Below are positions 21,965 through 50,342 of a DNA stretch of 64,000 bases, piece by piece. The stretch comes from Pagrus major. Taxonomy: Eukaryota; Chordata; Actinopteri; Spariformes; Sparidae. The stretch's first letter is position 1. Every line of letters starts with the position of its first letter. The DNA lies in assembly GCF_040436345.1 (NCBI RefSeq), contig NC_133223.1, positions 5,535,847 to 5,599,846 of the forward strand. The letters run 5' to 3'. Under the pieces are notes generated by a model. It was not told where the DNA came from. It made no database searches and was given only the letters and a program-made list of their open reading frames with translations. The translations under genes and the position numbers were made by a program.

Positions 21965-23899
21965 GTAAGCCTATTACATTTTTACTGACCAGCGGCCACT
22001 GTGGGAACAAGAGGCAATTATGACATAATGGTAAACACTAAAATGTATCGTACCATCAGCTAGAGAATTTGGTGAACTGACTCAGTAATATCAGTTAGAC
22101 AGGAAAATCCATCTAAAGTTTTCTAATATTGACTACTGGTCATACCAGACCAAGCAGCACCAAACCCTTGAAGGAACTGAGCTGAAAAAGGTTTTGTTTT
22201 ACTGCTTAAGAATTCAACTGTTCATCTGCAAGAGGAAGATGAGTGAAATGCACATCCCCCTTTACATAAAATTAGAAATATCAAAACGGTATAATGTTCT
22301 ATTACATTTTAAAGCATTAAATTAAACTATTTAAGTATTGAAGGAGCTCTGTGGAGTTTTCTTGTAAACAAACAAAAAACAGAATTCATTGTTATTCACC
22401 AGAGGTCAAACAGATGTGTTGATTGCATTTCCTCCATCACAAAACATTTTTAAACCTGTTTTTTTGTTGTTGTTTTTTTACATTTTAAATTCTGCTTTGT
22501 TTATTGTTGCTCATCATTCACATTTCTCTCTCTCCCTCTTCCTTCATAATCAGCTGACAAAGGTTGTGCACTCTTTCAGTTTAACCAACCAGAACATGCC
22601 AGGATATTCTTACACTAATCAGATTGTTTCTTCCAAACTCACCTCCAGCACGGCGGTTCTGAACCTACCAGAAGGCCGCTCCTCTTCACATCCATCCAGA
22701 TCTCAGCCACTCTCTTCATTCAGTCACCACCACCTGTGTCTAGACTCTATCTTGGGGGGATCCTATACCACACACAGCTTCATTGCCCCCTTAAAATACG
22801 ATGACGTCAGGATGGGGTTTGATCACCATAGACTATTCACATTTCTTATTTTTTTTGTGCACATGTAAATAAAGACTTGTTCACACTGTTAAGTCTTTTC
22901 TAATTTAAATAGTGTCACACCATTGGCTGGGCTGTTCTTGTGTGAAAATATTCATTGTAGACAAGATCCCTACCACTGTTAGAAACTAAAGAAAATGACA
23001 TTTAAAAAATGCAAACAAACAGTTTATCAATCTCTACTTTTTATTTTATTTTTTACTTTTTATTATAAGCTGCAGCTCCTTGAAAATCATTGCAGACACA
23101 AGATTTACCTGAAGCCACCGATGTTTACTGTCTCTTTGTTTTGCAATGCAATAAAGAGAGATCAAGAAATGAGGAAATGAGTGAAAAGAGAGGAGGGATG
23201 ACAAAGAGTCGGGATCACGTAACCGCAGAGCTACCATGGTGCCCCCCAAAAAGCTGTAACCATAGCTGTCAGATAGATGCAGTGGATACAAATGAAGTAA
23301 ATTAAGAGTAGAGAGTACTCTTAAGCAACAAAATCGTGCAAAGGACCAGCACCTCAAAATACAGTAGTTGCTTTGTTTTGCTCTCTTATTTTGCTTCAAC
23401 ACATGTTTTTACGACAAAATAAGAGAAAACACAAGAAATTCAATAACACTTTCTGATCCCAGTTTATTACCAGCGCACAGTAGCCATAAACCAATAGTAC
23501 AATCTACTTATAAATATGAAGATTTGTAACTAACTAGTGACTGTTTGCTGCATGTCTTCCTACCCCCATTAGTCAGTCTAAGCTCTCCTATCAAATAGAA
23601 AAAGGGCTACAAAAAATGAATAAAGTAATCCACTTTGGCTAACTGTATCACGTATCTCTGGTCTTCTCCAACAATGTTAAAATGCACATTGGCCACAGTC
23701 TATAATTATATAATTGGTCACAAAGTCTTCACTAATGGAGTGTCGCTCTTGCAGCAAGCACACAGTTTCACTCCACATGCAGAGGAGGAAAAGGAGCAGC
23801 GAGGCTGTCTTCTGTGGAGCAAGAAACTCTTTGTGATGTAAATGTTGGCAAACTGCAGTTTAGTTCCCAGGTCTGAATGAGATTTTCACATGAACCCCA

Positions 23900-23927
<28 letters not shown>
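23900..23927. repeat. (TG)n microsatellite
   Basis: A run of about 13 TG dinucleotides. Confidence 0.95.
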
Positions 23928-23930
<3 letters not shown>

Positions 23931-24600
23931 AGCAGCTCAGCCCTCACTCGTCCTCTCTGTTTGAGTCCACATGCCTCCATGAACACCACACTGATGTGCT
24001 CTGACCTCACAGGCCCGCTCACACAGAACCGACACATTCAGGCAGTGTGCATCACAAAAGCTCCGTGAACCGTGTAGAATAACATTGTTAGAAAGTCACA
24101 ATGTTTTGACCTTTGACCCCCCCCTCCTGAATGCTGTTATTGTCAGTGTGTGTCAGAGTGTTTGTAGTGAAAGTACATGTGGTGTTGGACAGAAATATTG
24201 TCATAGCTGCAGTATTTTCCTTTATTTACCTATTCAGCTTAGTTTTATAGTATGCTTTTATTTCAGTGCTCAAAAACTTACATTTGTATGACCCATGTGG
24301 ATGCCTATTTTCAAACGAGTTAACCCTTTTACATGTTGCTTTGCGTACTTTTCATCTAGGGCTATTTTTTCTGGTTATTTCCAATAAGGAGAAGTCTCAA
24401 TGATGCAGCACACAATGATGTTTTAGACAATAGTGTGATTCCAACTTGATGGCAACAGTTTGAGGAAAACCATTTCCTGTTTCATCAAGACATCCAAACA
24501 TACTGCTGATTTATTGTTCATGAGAAGTCTGGCTGCTCCCCACAGTGTCCTGCCCTCTGCTGCCATCTAGTGAATGTTAAGATGTCAGTGATGCTTGTGT

Positions 24601-24601
<1 letters not shown>

Positions 24602-24666
<65 letters not shown>
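24602..24666. repeat. (CA)n microsatellite
   Basis: About 32 uninterrupted CA dinucleotides, a long pure run likely to be polymorphic. Confidence 0.97.
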
Positions 24667-24671
<5 letters not shown>

Positions 24672-25479
24672 AGCTCTCTCATGTGAAACAATGTACTGTT
24701 AGTAGACATATGTAGGTGGATAAGGAATGTTTGCCTTGTTAATTATTACATCAAGTGCCAGTAGGGTTTACCATAGAGAATAATGATAAAGAGTCCATTC
24801 TGTCTTGCCATACTGATCTTGAATCAGTGTTGTCTTTCACATTTGTACAGGTACCAAAGGCACTTACTTTGACATTAATAGACATGGGAGCTGAGCTGCA
24901 ACTGTCTTGAAAACCACCTCTGAACATGTCAGAAGAAGACACTTTATTTTCATTCTAATTTGTGAACACCTGGAGGCGCCAGTGTCAAAGCTCTTCTGAT
25001 CCAACGCTTAATGACTGAGTGTGAATGGTCAGGTAAGATTTACAGGATGAAATCATTTTCAAGGATGTCTTGGTGGGTCCACTGGCAAAAACATTTTAAC
25101 ACTGTGGGTTTAAAAGTGGTCTGCATGGGTGGACTCGGGGCTGTGTGCTGGTGCCCTTCTAATTTTTTCCGCCCCAGCCTCTCAAACATCCTGAGTCTGC
25201 CATTGGCATATTTTATCACCCCCCACTCTTTCTGCTAACTCCAGGGCACTATATAAAATACAATAGACATTTTTTTTAAAGGCAATTCCTAACAATATGG
25301 TGCCTCTCAAAAAGGAGAAATATTAATAAAAGTCAAGAAATTATGTAAGTATTGTTAAATTATATTATACTATTTAATGATAACTGGACACAGCCATTCA
25401 CTAAATTACACTTTACAGTCAGTGTTGAACAAATTTGGCTTCAAGTACAGTGGCTACGGGCCAAAACACAAATTTCAAA

Positions 25480-26045
25480 TTTCAAACAAATTTCACACTT
25501 ATGCATGCAAGGAAACAGGAATACAAGGGATTGGACCCCAACGCAGACATTAGAGCAGAGCTGGCACAGTTCAATGATCTATTAACACAGAAAGGTAGAA
25601 AGGAGGGTGAGGCAGACGAGGGGCAAAACAAGGCAGTGCAAACAGGAATACCAGTCAGCAGGCAGGTAAGAATCAAAATCCAATAACAGACAAGGTGCAG
25701 GAAAAACAAAGTAAAGGTAAATAAAAACAATGGGAGAACTAAACATGAGGGAAAAGTTAGAAGCTTGAAACGGAAGGTACAAAGACAAACAACAAAGTGT
25801 GAGGGGAACACACAAACTAAATAATCTAAAGAGGAGAGGGTAATGAGGGACACGTGAAACCAGTCAGAGTGGCAGACAATCAAACAGGCAGGAAGCACAC
25901 AAAGACAGGAAGTGAAGTTACTGAAACATGAGTAGAGGTTGAGTATTTCAAGATAAAACAGGAAACATGAATGAATGAATGAATGAATGAATGAATGAAT
26001 GAATGAATGAAAAAAATAACCTAGAGAGCAGAGTGGAACATGACA
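25480..26045. repeat. Dispersed purine-rich repeat family E, copy 1
   Basis: Blocks include 'gattggaccccaacgcagac', 'gcaaaacaaggcagtgcaaa', 'gtgaaaccagtcagagtggc', 'agacaggaagtgaagtt', 'aaaacaggaaacatga' and a 3' 'gaacatgacaa'. The same style and ending ('ataaaacaggaaataac', 'accatgacag') recurs at 48,150-48,470. This matches a common teleost interspersed repeat. It explains the long minus-strand open frame 25,482-26,075, which is not a gene. Confidence 0.6.
25967..26010. repeat. (TGAA)n microsatellite
   Basis: About ten GAAT/TGAA tetranucleotides inside the family E repeat. Confidence 0.95.
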
Positions 26046-27717
26046 ATAAACACAGAAAAAACGAGCAAACCCCAAGACAATTGTGCTGTGGGCTCAAAGT
26101 ACATCAGCACCCTCACATCACACCCATGTATCATCGTTGAATATGTAATTTTAAACCATAGGCAAAGATTTGCTGCTAATACAGCCTCCACTCTTCTGGT
26201 TTCAGGCTTCCACCAGATGTTGAGCCTGGCTGCAGAGATTTGCTCCCATGCACTGATGTTAATCAATAAAAACTGGCTTGTAGTCAGCATTTCAGATAAT
26301 CCTCAAAATTCTGGATGGAGCAGACCAGTCATCTTCTTGCACACAAAACTCAGAATAATTATTTCATTATAACCCTGGCTTTGATCACAGATACATCATG
26401 TCATGTTGAAACAGAAAACAGAAAGATTTCCAGTACAGGCTCTTATGAATCAGCTTCTTACTATGAGTGATATCGTCTTAAATGAACATAAAATCATTTT
26501 TCGGAACAGTTTTTAGCAACATTTGAGTCACAATGTGATGACGGTTGTGTGGTTGTTTACTTGTGTTACCAGCACTGTCAATCAAATCTAATCAAAACAA
26601 ACCCACACAGTTCTGAGGTTATGAGAACATACAGAGAGAAACCTGACTTAAAACAAAGTTTCAAATGGCCTTAATTGGAACTAAGGGACCTCGCCCAAAT
26701 TGTAAAAACCAGCCCTAAAGGGTTGATTCCTAATGACCTCAGTGATCCCTCAACTTTGCGTTTCGCCATCAGCGATCTAAAATTTCATTCCAGGCAGCAT
26801 ATGGGCCGGATGAACAGAATACATATAACAGGATTACGTAATAAGGATACAAACAAAGGTAACTGTATTCCAGTAAAGTTACAGAAAAAAAGACCTTATT
26901 AGATTACAGATACATTCAGTAACAGGACCAACAGGAACCAACAGGATTACAATTTTAAAGTAAAGAATGATATACTGATCTGTAACAATGCACATGTGAC
27001 AAGGTGTCTATTATGTAAGAAGACACACTTGTTATTAAGATCAAATAAAAGTCCCCTCACTGATATTTATTTTCTCTTGTATTTGCATATGTTTGGTATT
27101 GAGGTAATCCAAAAGTAGGCAGAAATGTTCATGAAGAAGTGAAGTTTTAAAGATTTTTATTCACGTTATGTTGAGTCGTGTTCACCGACTCTCTGGCATA
27201 TTATCTGTTGTTTTCTGTGTTTACCCACAAGTTAAAGCAACATGCAACCAAATAAAACACGCTGTTACCTTGAGAAAACTTTTGGATTTCTCTGGTTTGA
27301 ACATTGCTGGTAACATTTGGGATTATCTAAGTACACAACTCAACAAAATATTTAATGTGGAATTGCTACATATGATATCTTTTAAAAGGTCTCAACAACT
27401 GTTGGGTGGATGGCCATGAACACGTGACACAGACATGCTGTGGACTCTTCTTATTCTTATTACTAGTCTTATTATTAGAGATTTGCCTCTGCAGTGGGTT
27501 AGTGCTTTTAGAGACTGCTTGTTCAACTAAGTACATACATGTGTTTTTATTTACCCAAAGCACGTTCCTACTTACGTTTTTTAATTCTTTTTTTCCGGAA
27601 TAAAATTAAGTCTTTGAGTAGAAGTGTGATCAGTAGAACCAAAGGCACATTTTCTAACTTTTATGCATATGTATGGATAAAGAAGGTAAATAAGAAGCCA
27701 ATATAAACAAGACATTA

Positions 27718-27719
<2 letters not shown>

Positions 27720-27806
<87 letters not shown>
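27720..27806. repeat. (TA)n microsatellite, 87 bp
   Basis: About 43 uninterrupted TA dinucleotides. Perfect AT runs of this length can extrude cruciforms and are prone to length errors in assemblies. Confidence 0.98.
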
Positions 27807-27809
<3 letters not shown>

Positions 27810-28460
27810 CTTTCCCGAGAAGTAGGGACATTTAAAGACATTGAAGAGGGTGGGTTAGTATGAGTGTGCATGGATGAGTGCGTGTGTGTCATAGACCACC
27901 AGAGCGAGGAACACCACCTCCACCAGTTCCAGTTTGACACATCCCAGTGCCAAGATGTTAAGTCATGGAAGTCAGTCAGTTCAGCAGTAAGAAGGGAAAA
28001 AAAGTCCAGAAACAAAGACACTATTATCCTCTGCATCTCCCTCTCCATCCATCCAGCCTTTCCCCATATGGGCCTGTTGTATTTAGCATGCATGTGGAGG
28101 TTCACAGTAATGGTCAGCCTGTGAGAGAGTCCCGACAATAAAACAAGCTCTGCCCCAGAAACATGTTTGACACATGTGGAGAGGATGTGACGTCATTTCA
28201 GGGCAGTAATTACTGAACATGTCACCCCCAACACTCAGGGATATTGTGCAAGATTTCCTACTACTGCTGACAATTTCCAAATTGTTTACGTTCATTTGGA
28301 ACATTAACAATCAAACTAAATGTACTGTTATTGAAAATAAACTCAGGATGAAATGAATAACTTTCAAGCTGTTATATCAGGGTATTTTGGCCACTTGGAT
28401 ATGCTTATGCTCATTTACATGCCCGGCAGATAGGGATCAACATTATCATATATTAAGAGT

Positions 28461-28600
28461 CATGTTTCTAGCCAGCTGCAAAATCTAAGTCCAATATTTA
28501 CCGTCTTTTATCTTTCCTCTCTACCAACTCCTGAAGGAAATGTCTCTTTAGCTGCTGAATGCTTCAGTATGTTCACCAGCAATCCTGATGAGAGCGAACC
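28461..28600 (+). repeat. Dispersed repeat family A, copy 2
   Basis: 'catgtttctagccagctgca', 'ctaccaactcctgaaggaaa', 'tctttagctgctgaatgct' and 'atgttcaccagc' are in the order seen in the other family A copies. Confidence 0.55.
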
Positions 28601-28774
28601 AGACACAGAGAAGATACAATTCACTGTATAGAAGATTGTATAATGAAATTTCTGTTTTTTAATTTCCTAAGTTACATCCAAACAAACAATAACAACACAT
28701 ACAACTGCTAAGACTTATTAGTAAATACAAATCAAGTCAGAAAAATCAACTGGAGTGATGTTCAGGATTGTACA

Positions 28775-28837
28775 GGAGTGAAGCTGCTCTGTAGTCTGGT
28801 GGTACAGCAGTGGATACTTCTGTGTCTTTTGCCAGTG
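28775..28837 (-). repeat. LINE 3'-tail fragment (family D)
   Basis: 'gtgaagctgctctgtagtct', 'ggtggtacagcagtggatac' and 'ttctgtgtcttttgccag' are nearly identical in order to 40,620-40,680. Confidence 0.6.
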
Positions 28838-29690
28838 TAGTGTAATATAACCATATAACCATAAGTAAGTAGTTAGTGGTTAATGACAACTGGTAACAAG
28901 TACTGAGATGTTAAAGAATCTGATCAAAATGTGAATGAATCATAAATGAATGGTTAAAACATGTATTGCTCTGCACTAGTTGATTGAACATGCACCTATT
29001 GATTGAATTGATGACTAAACTACTGAATTGTGCTAACTTGGAGTGAAATATTACCACAAATGTAAGAGTTAAATCATGTAACAAAATATACCACACTTTT
29101 TTTATTATTTTTAAAAGAAATGCAGTCAGTAGGGCAGTGGAACATATCATGGTGGAGACTTAGAGTTAGAAAAAAACCCGTCTCACAGCCACAGTACAGT
29201 GGAGGCAAGGCCACGAAGTGGCAACACAGTAGATAAGGCATGCAGGGGAAGTCCAGGATAACCAGCTGCAAAGGGACTTCAAAACGTATCCCCGGTGAGG
29301 AGGTTGTCTTGACCAATGTTGGCATGGGTGGGCACATGTTTAGCCTCGTGCAGGGAAATATTTGAGTCAGCAAAATTTGATACATAAATAAAAGAAAGAG
29401 CAAGGAATGAATAAACCATGGTGCCCAACTCCTATCTGAGTGAATATGAGGAGTATATTTTGTATTGAGAATTTGGGTCTTATCTGATGAGCTTTTGTCT
29501 GTGAGATCTCATGATTTAATTGTCGACAATTAAACATTACTGCACTCAGCTTTGGAGGACTCCTGGAGATTTTTTCCTTTTTATTGGTGACTTTTTGAAA
29601 CTCTGAAAAACCTTTTTGGACCAACAAAGAATAAGAAATCGAGACACAACACCAGATGGCATTACTTTGTCATTTCTGCTTGAGTGAGTG

Positions 29691-29862
29691 GTGACATCTC
29701 ACTTCACTGATGTCACTGATGCTCTGTAGATGGTACCAGTGATGTTCTGGTGGTTTTAATCACCCGCTGTAGAGCTTTCCTGTCCTGGGCCGTGATAAAC
29801 CATGTCAGTTTGCGATGTTTCATGTGAGAATTCTTTCTATTGCTGCTCTGTAAAAGTTGACA
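29691..29862 (-). repeat. LINE 3'-region fragment (family D, longer piece)
   Basis: It shares about 120 bp with 43,218-43,335, including 'acttcactgatgtcactgat', 'gctctgtagatggtaccagt' and 'ggtggttttaatca'. Its right end, 'ctctgtaaaagttgac', matches the LINE body at about 40,790. It is therefore part of the same element family. Confidence 0.7.
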
Positions 29863-30015
29863 AGAAGAAGAGGTTGACTGCAATTTTACTGTTTTGGTTT
29901 TCTCTCACTTCTTCCATCAGACTCATTTTCAGCTCAGCAGGCCAATGTTTCCATCAAAAAGGCACAATAAACAATAAACCCATCAATGGACCCACGTTAC
30001 ACTCAAAACAATGAG

Positions 30016-30155
30016 CAACTAGCTGGTGAACACAATGAAGCATTTAGCAGCTAAACAGATATTTCTCTCAGGAGGAGACCAAAATTGCGCCAAAAAAAGG
30101 AGTAAACTTACTGTTAGCTCGCTACATGTCTGCTGGATGTGCAACAGCTCACTTA
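30016..30155 (-). repeat. Dispersed repeat family A, reversed copy
   Basis: 'actagctggtgaacacaatg', 'aagcatttagcagctaaaca' and 'gatatttctctcaggaggag' are the reverse complement of blocks seen in the 28,461 and 43,390 copies. Confidence 0.55.
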
Positions 30156-30356
30156 CAGGTTAGCCCTTACTTTAAAGGGTGATATAACATGTATGTGATG
30201 TTCTGCTTGTTGTGTAGTTCCACCCTAAAGTGCCCACATACACTGATTAATGCTATAAAATTAGATCAGTCTCTCTCTTGGCTGGGCCTTTTATTTACAG
30301 ATGTTAATACAGTTTGCCAGGTGAATTTACAGCTCTATTTCCTGTCCTGCCTAAAT

Positions 30357-30386
30357 TGTTTTGTTGTTGTTGTTGTTGTTGTTGTT
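30357..30386. repeat. (TTG)n microsatellite
   Basis: A run of about eight GTT trinucleotides ending in a T-run. Confidence 0.9.
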
Positions 30387-31588
30387 TTTTACCATTATAC
30401 TATTTTTTTGGGAAATGCATTTGCAGCTATGAAATATAATTTTAATAAAATAATAGACCTGGGACAATGTTATGACTGTTGTGATTGGTCCAGACTTCAC
30501 TCATAAATTTAGTCTTTTGCTTTTTCAGATGCTAATTATAAGTAAGTAAGTGATAAGTGTGATCGGGCCTCTGTTTATTCTTACATGTTTGTAAATGCTC
30601 ATGATGAAGACAAGCAATGTAAAAAAAGGCTGTAATCAAAGCCATTTCTACTATACAAACCTTTGCTGTCATAGTAATTAAGAGATTGTAAACACTAAAG
30701 CTATGAATGATTTCATGGCAATGGTCTTTTTATGTGGTTGGATGAGGCAAACTTTGTATTTGATGCCATGTCACAAAGTGAAGGAAATAATCTAATTCAG
30801 GTGTATGATAAAAGCCTGTCATGTCTTCAGGATGTACAACACAAGATGGTCAACAGGTCAAATCCTATGCTCAACTATAAATCTGAGCCCATATTAAAGC
30901 CATCCTGACAGCACAGAGGCATAAATTCTGCTAGTCAGCATTATACATGCTGCTATGAAATGTAATTTACTGTGTGAATCATACATACAGAGGAAGTATT
31001 CCATAGTTACTACATGTTAAAGATTTTCCATGACGTAAGTCAAAGATTATTGCACTCATACGGTCTCCTCTTTCAGTATATGACAATGTTCTTACCTTTG
31101 CTGCACTTACTCATTTGTATTTTTAAAACTTAATGTCAGTTTGTACTTATTTCTGTTCAGTCCATTTAAAACATAACACTTAAAATAAATCAGTGTCTCT
31201 TCTCTTGTATGAGCTCTGTCGACGTTATGTCTTTTCTCCAATTTCTGAGCATGTATGTATTCAACATGATTTTGGCATTTATTACCATCATGACAGACAT
31301 GATGTCAGTACTATAAATAAGTTAGTGTACTTTAATTGTTGTTTAACCATGATACAGTGTAGTCACCCTGAGCTGCGTAACCAGTTTGCCCATGTAGGAC
31401 ACATGGAAATGATGATGAATCTCATTAAAATGCAGCCGTAATATACAGTATTTCTAAATTACTACGTCTGAGTTGGACTTTCCATGTGTGGGTTTGAATG
31501 GGAGAGGCGCACTGAGAATTAAGAAGGTACAGATCATTTCCTCCCAGATCTGGAAACAATTCAGGACAGTTTTACCCGGCAGCCTTTG

Positions 31589-31591
<3 letters not shown>

Positions 31592-31637
<46 letters not shown>
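31592..31637. repeat. (GT)n microsatellite
   Basis: About 23 GT dinucleotides in a pure run. Confidence 0.97.
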
Positions 31638-31638
<1 letters not shown>

Positions 31639-32339
31639 CAGCAGCTACATTAGCTCACACATTAACCTGTAATTCTGAGAAAAGGAGATATCACACTGCA
31701 AACTGAGGTATCACATTGCTTACCTAGGCACAACATTTTGTGACATAAAAAAACATTGTAAACACTCCAAATTCAGTGTCTGAATATTTAAAAGTGTTTT
31801 TTCAAAGGATTGTATTTAAAAGCCTCATGTTAGTAACTCCACAGATCATGTCACCTATTTTGTGACTCCACACACAGAACTTGATTTGACATCCCTGATA
31901 GTTGCTGGTTCCTCATTTGGGCACCAGGATGTGACGTTTTTGTGACACAATCAGGACATGATGATTTATGATACAAGAGCCACCTAAGACTTGAGTAAAT
32001 TGAGCTAATAGAACCCAACATTCATACATCCATTGATGATTTTTAGTCCACTTGGGAACCATGCAACAAACTGTAAACACATCACTGATATGTTATCACC
32101 TCATGAAGTTCATACAGTGAAAGAGTTAGCAAACACTTGCCTATTTTCACAGCAGACATGATGCAACATTATTATTACATTAGAGTCAGTTAGTTTATGC
32201 TGACTTGGCAAATGTACATTCAATATCTTGCTCTTCAGGTCGTAATGCTCCACAATGATCACCAGCTGGTCGCTGCCTGTATGTGTTTGGCATTTAACAA
32301 GCAGTGTACAGTGGCTTTAACAGATATTATGAAAATGAA

Positions 32340-32500
32340 AAGATTTATTTGGAAACCATGTTGCTGAGAACAGTGAGACTGAACAAAAGCAGTAAAGCTG
32401 TGGGCCATAAAACCAAAATAATGTGGTGAAAGAAGCTGAAATGCTCTGTAGGTGTTGGGTAAGAACAGGCTCATTCTCTGTGGGTTCGTCACCACAAGAA
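32340..32500 (+). repeat. Dispersed repeat family A, copy
   Basis: 'gagactgaacaaaagcagta', 'aagctgtgggccataaaacc', 'gctgaaatgctctgtagg' and 'gggttcgtcacc' match the 43,540-43,680 part of the family in order and spacing. Confidence 0.6.
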
Positions 32501-33389
32501 ACTTATTTCACATTTTAGAAAACCAATTCATCTATTATTATTATATAAAAAATAGAATGGGCAGAAAGTATCAATGTAATAGTAACATTCAACTTCATTA
32601 CAGCTCACAATGTGTTCTTGGTGGTGTACCCCAGTTTTGAAGCCGTGGAAAAGACTTAACATCTGGTGAACCTCACACATGGTGTTGTGCACTGCGCCCC
32701 TATTATGTGTCAGGCCCCCCTGCAGCCTGTGTTGTTGAGCAACTGTACTGACAGGACTCTGCAGGAGAGCTGAGCAGAGGAACTCCTTCCCTCTGTTAAA
32801 ACAGAAACACAGCTCAACACAAGAAAATATTCTGCATTTAAAACAGTGCCATAATTAAGCTGCATTATCAATATTATCACAATAACAATGAATTAAATGA
32901 TTACATGTGATGTAAAAGGGTTCACTTGTGACCCCCACTGAAAATGATCACCCAACTCTACACCTCTGCACGACACTCGAGCAACCTTTAAATCTGAATC
33001 ATGCAACCTCCTTTCCACTATCAAGACCTGGAAAGAAGACAGACGAGGGGACGACAAAAAGGCAGACGACAAAAACGCACAAGAGCAAAGCTCAAGCACG
33101 CCATCCACACAGGTAGGAGAATGTAACAAACACACAGAGGGAAAGAGAGAGACAAGTGAAGAGGCTGAAATTCCTCGAGGACCAAGATCCAGATCCAGAA
33201 CATCTGGAATGAGGCACTGACAGTCAGGGGAGAGAGGGAGGTCCGGGACGACTGATAAAGCTTGAGTGAAAAAGGAGGACGAGGAGGAGAAACTATCCAG
33301 TTGCTTTTGTTCTTTTTAAGAGAAGACACTCTGCTCAAGAGTCCCACAGCTGTACATGTGTGACACTAGAGCAGAGACTGAAAAAAACT

Positions 33390-33480
33390 AGTAGCTAAAA
33401 CACATCTCAGCCGTTGGTGGAGACCAAAACAGAGCTATAAAGGACAGTGAATATTGGGTAAGGGTTACATTCGTCATGTG
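33390..33480 (-). repeat. Dispersed repeat family A, reversed fragment
   Basis: 'gttggtggagaccaaaacag', 'agctataaaggacagtgaat' and 'attgggtaagggttacattc' match a block of this teleost family read on the opposite strand. Confidence 0.45.
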
Positions 33481-34100
33481 TTTTACAACATTATCTCCAC
33501 TTCCCTACAGAGTTTTCACAGGTTAAGTAATAATCTGATGATGACTGAACTGAGTGACTGATGATTAAATGCAGCTTTAAGTTAAAGAAAATAAGTGTTA
33601 GCAATCAAATGTACATGATTTAATGTAACAGCACATTCTGTGAGGAACAGATGTTTTCACAAAGGTAAATTATGCTTTTGAATCTTTGAACAGTTGTAGC
33701 TGAGCGCTGTCTGATGCTGGAAAACTTTATATAATCTTCAGCCTTTTGGGTAACCTGAAGAATGAAATGCTCCTCAACTGTTTGATAAACGTCTCTAACT
33801 TCTCTCTCTTTCTAAAACTCAAAAACTAAAGCCCAGTTTGTGGTGACGTTAACTCCAGATCCAGAAAGGTTGACATTTTACATACTTACAAGACTTTGTT
33901 CAAGTAAGAGCATATTATATAAGCTAATGATGTAGCAAAAGTATCAATCTGAAAACCCACACTGTAAAATAAAATAAGTGTAGGCTAAAAGTCATTATTA
34001 TCTTTGAAATGTAAATGTAAAGAAAAACAGAACAAAACTAGACATAAATATTGTAATGAGTGACCAGTAGTATTATTGAATTAACCTACAGTGAGTTATT

Positions 34101-34153
34101 GAGTAAAAGCCAGTGGATCCATGTAACACACGTGGATCTGCTGGCTTTTACTC
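34101..34153. promoter_or_regulatory. 21-bp inverted repeat just upstream of the tnfaip6 TATA box
   Basis: The left arm 34,101-34,121 (GAGTAAAAGCCAGTGGATCC plus A) and right arm 34,133-34,153 pair over 19 of 21 positions around an 11-base spacer. The pair ends about 38 bp before the TATA box. It could be a protein-binding palindrome, a cruciform or the remnant of a small inserted element. No function is shown. Confidence 0.8.
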
Positions 34154-34191
34154 ACGGTTGGCAGTGCAGCAGCCCGGGTCAGTGTTGAGTA

Positions 34192-34197
34192 TATAAA
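34192..34197 (+). promoter_or_regulatory. tnfaip6: TATA box of tnfaip6
   Basis: TATAAA within 'gagtatataaaggcagcagc' lies about 160 bp upstream of the ATG. That predicts a start site near 34,220-34,225, the beginning of the duplicated leader. A TATA promoter fits an inducible gene; mammalian TNFAIP6 is induced by TNF and IL-1. Confidence 0.75.
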
Positions 34198-34345
34198 GGC
34201 AGCAGCAGCAGCAGCAGCAGAGGGGCAGACCTCAGACCTCCTCAGACCTCCTCAGTATCACAGCAGCAGCAGCAGCAGCAGCAGAGGGGCAGACCTCAGA
34301 CCTCCTCAGACCTCCTCAGTATCACAGCAGCAACAGCAGCAGCAG
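34198..34345 (+). repeat. tnfaip6: CAG-rich tandem duplication in the tnfaip6 leader
   Basis: A 64-bp unit starting 'aggggcagacctcagacctc' and ending in a (CAG)n run is present at 34,221-34,284. A slightly shorter second copy is at 34,285-34,345, and a CAG run also precedes the first unit. Inside each unit 'agacctcctc' is itself repeated. It lies in the predicted 5' UTR and has no upstream ATG. Confidence 0.92.
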
Positions 34346-34356
34346 AGGGATCAGAG

Positions 34357-50342
<15,986 letters not shown>

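Larger units (their letters stand above)
17300..34100. other. Intergenic region between itgb5 and tnfaip6
   Basis: I see no exon chain with family similarity or continuous splicing here. The longest open frames are low-complexity or repeat-derived: 22,389-22,868 on + and 25,482-26,075 on -. The region holds the microsatellites and dispersed repeats listed separately and a conserved-looking patch at 20,640-20,800. Distal regulatory DNA or a non-coding RNA could lie here, but nothing in the sequence shows it. Confidence 0.55.

Noticed and set aside
22389..22868. 159-codon open frame on the + strand
   Set aside because: No family resemblance, Ser/His/Phe-rich composition, no flanking exons; expected by chance in pyrimidine-rich DNA.
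25482..26075. 197-codon open frame on the minus strand
   Set aside because: It lies over a purine-rich dispersed repeat and a (TGAA)n microsatellite; the product is a Phe/Leu/Cys-rich low-complexity string with no domain or splice context.
27719..28138. 139-codon minus-strand frame ending in Tyr-Ile repeats
   Set aside because: Its 3' part is the TA microsatellite read as codons; no other support.
33021..33347. 108-codon minus-strand frame near the tnfaip6 promoter
   Set aside because: No similarity to any family I know, and no acceptable promoter or splice context.
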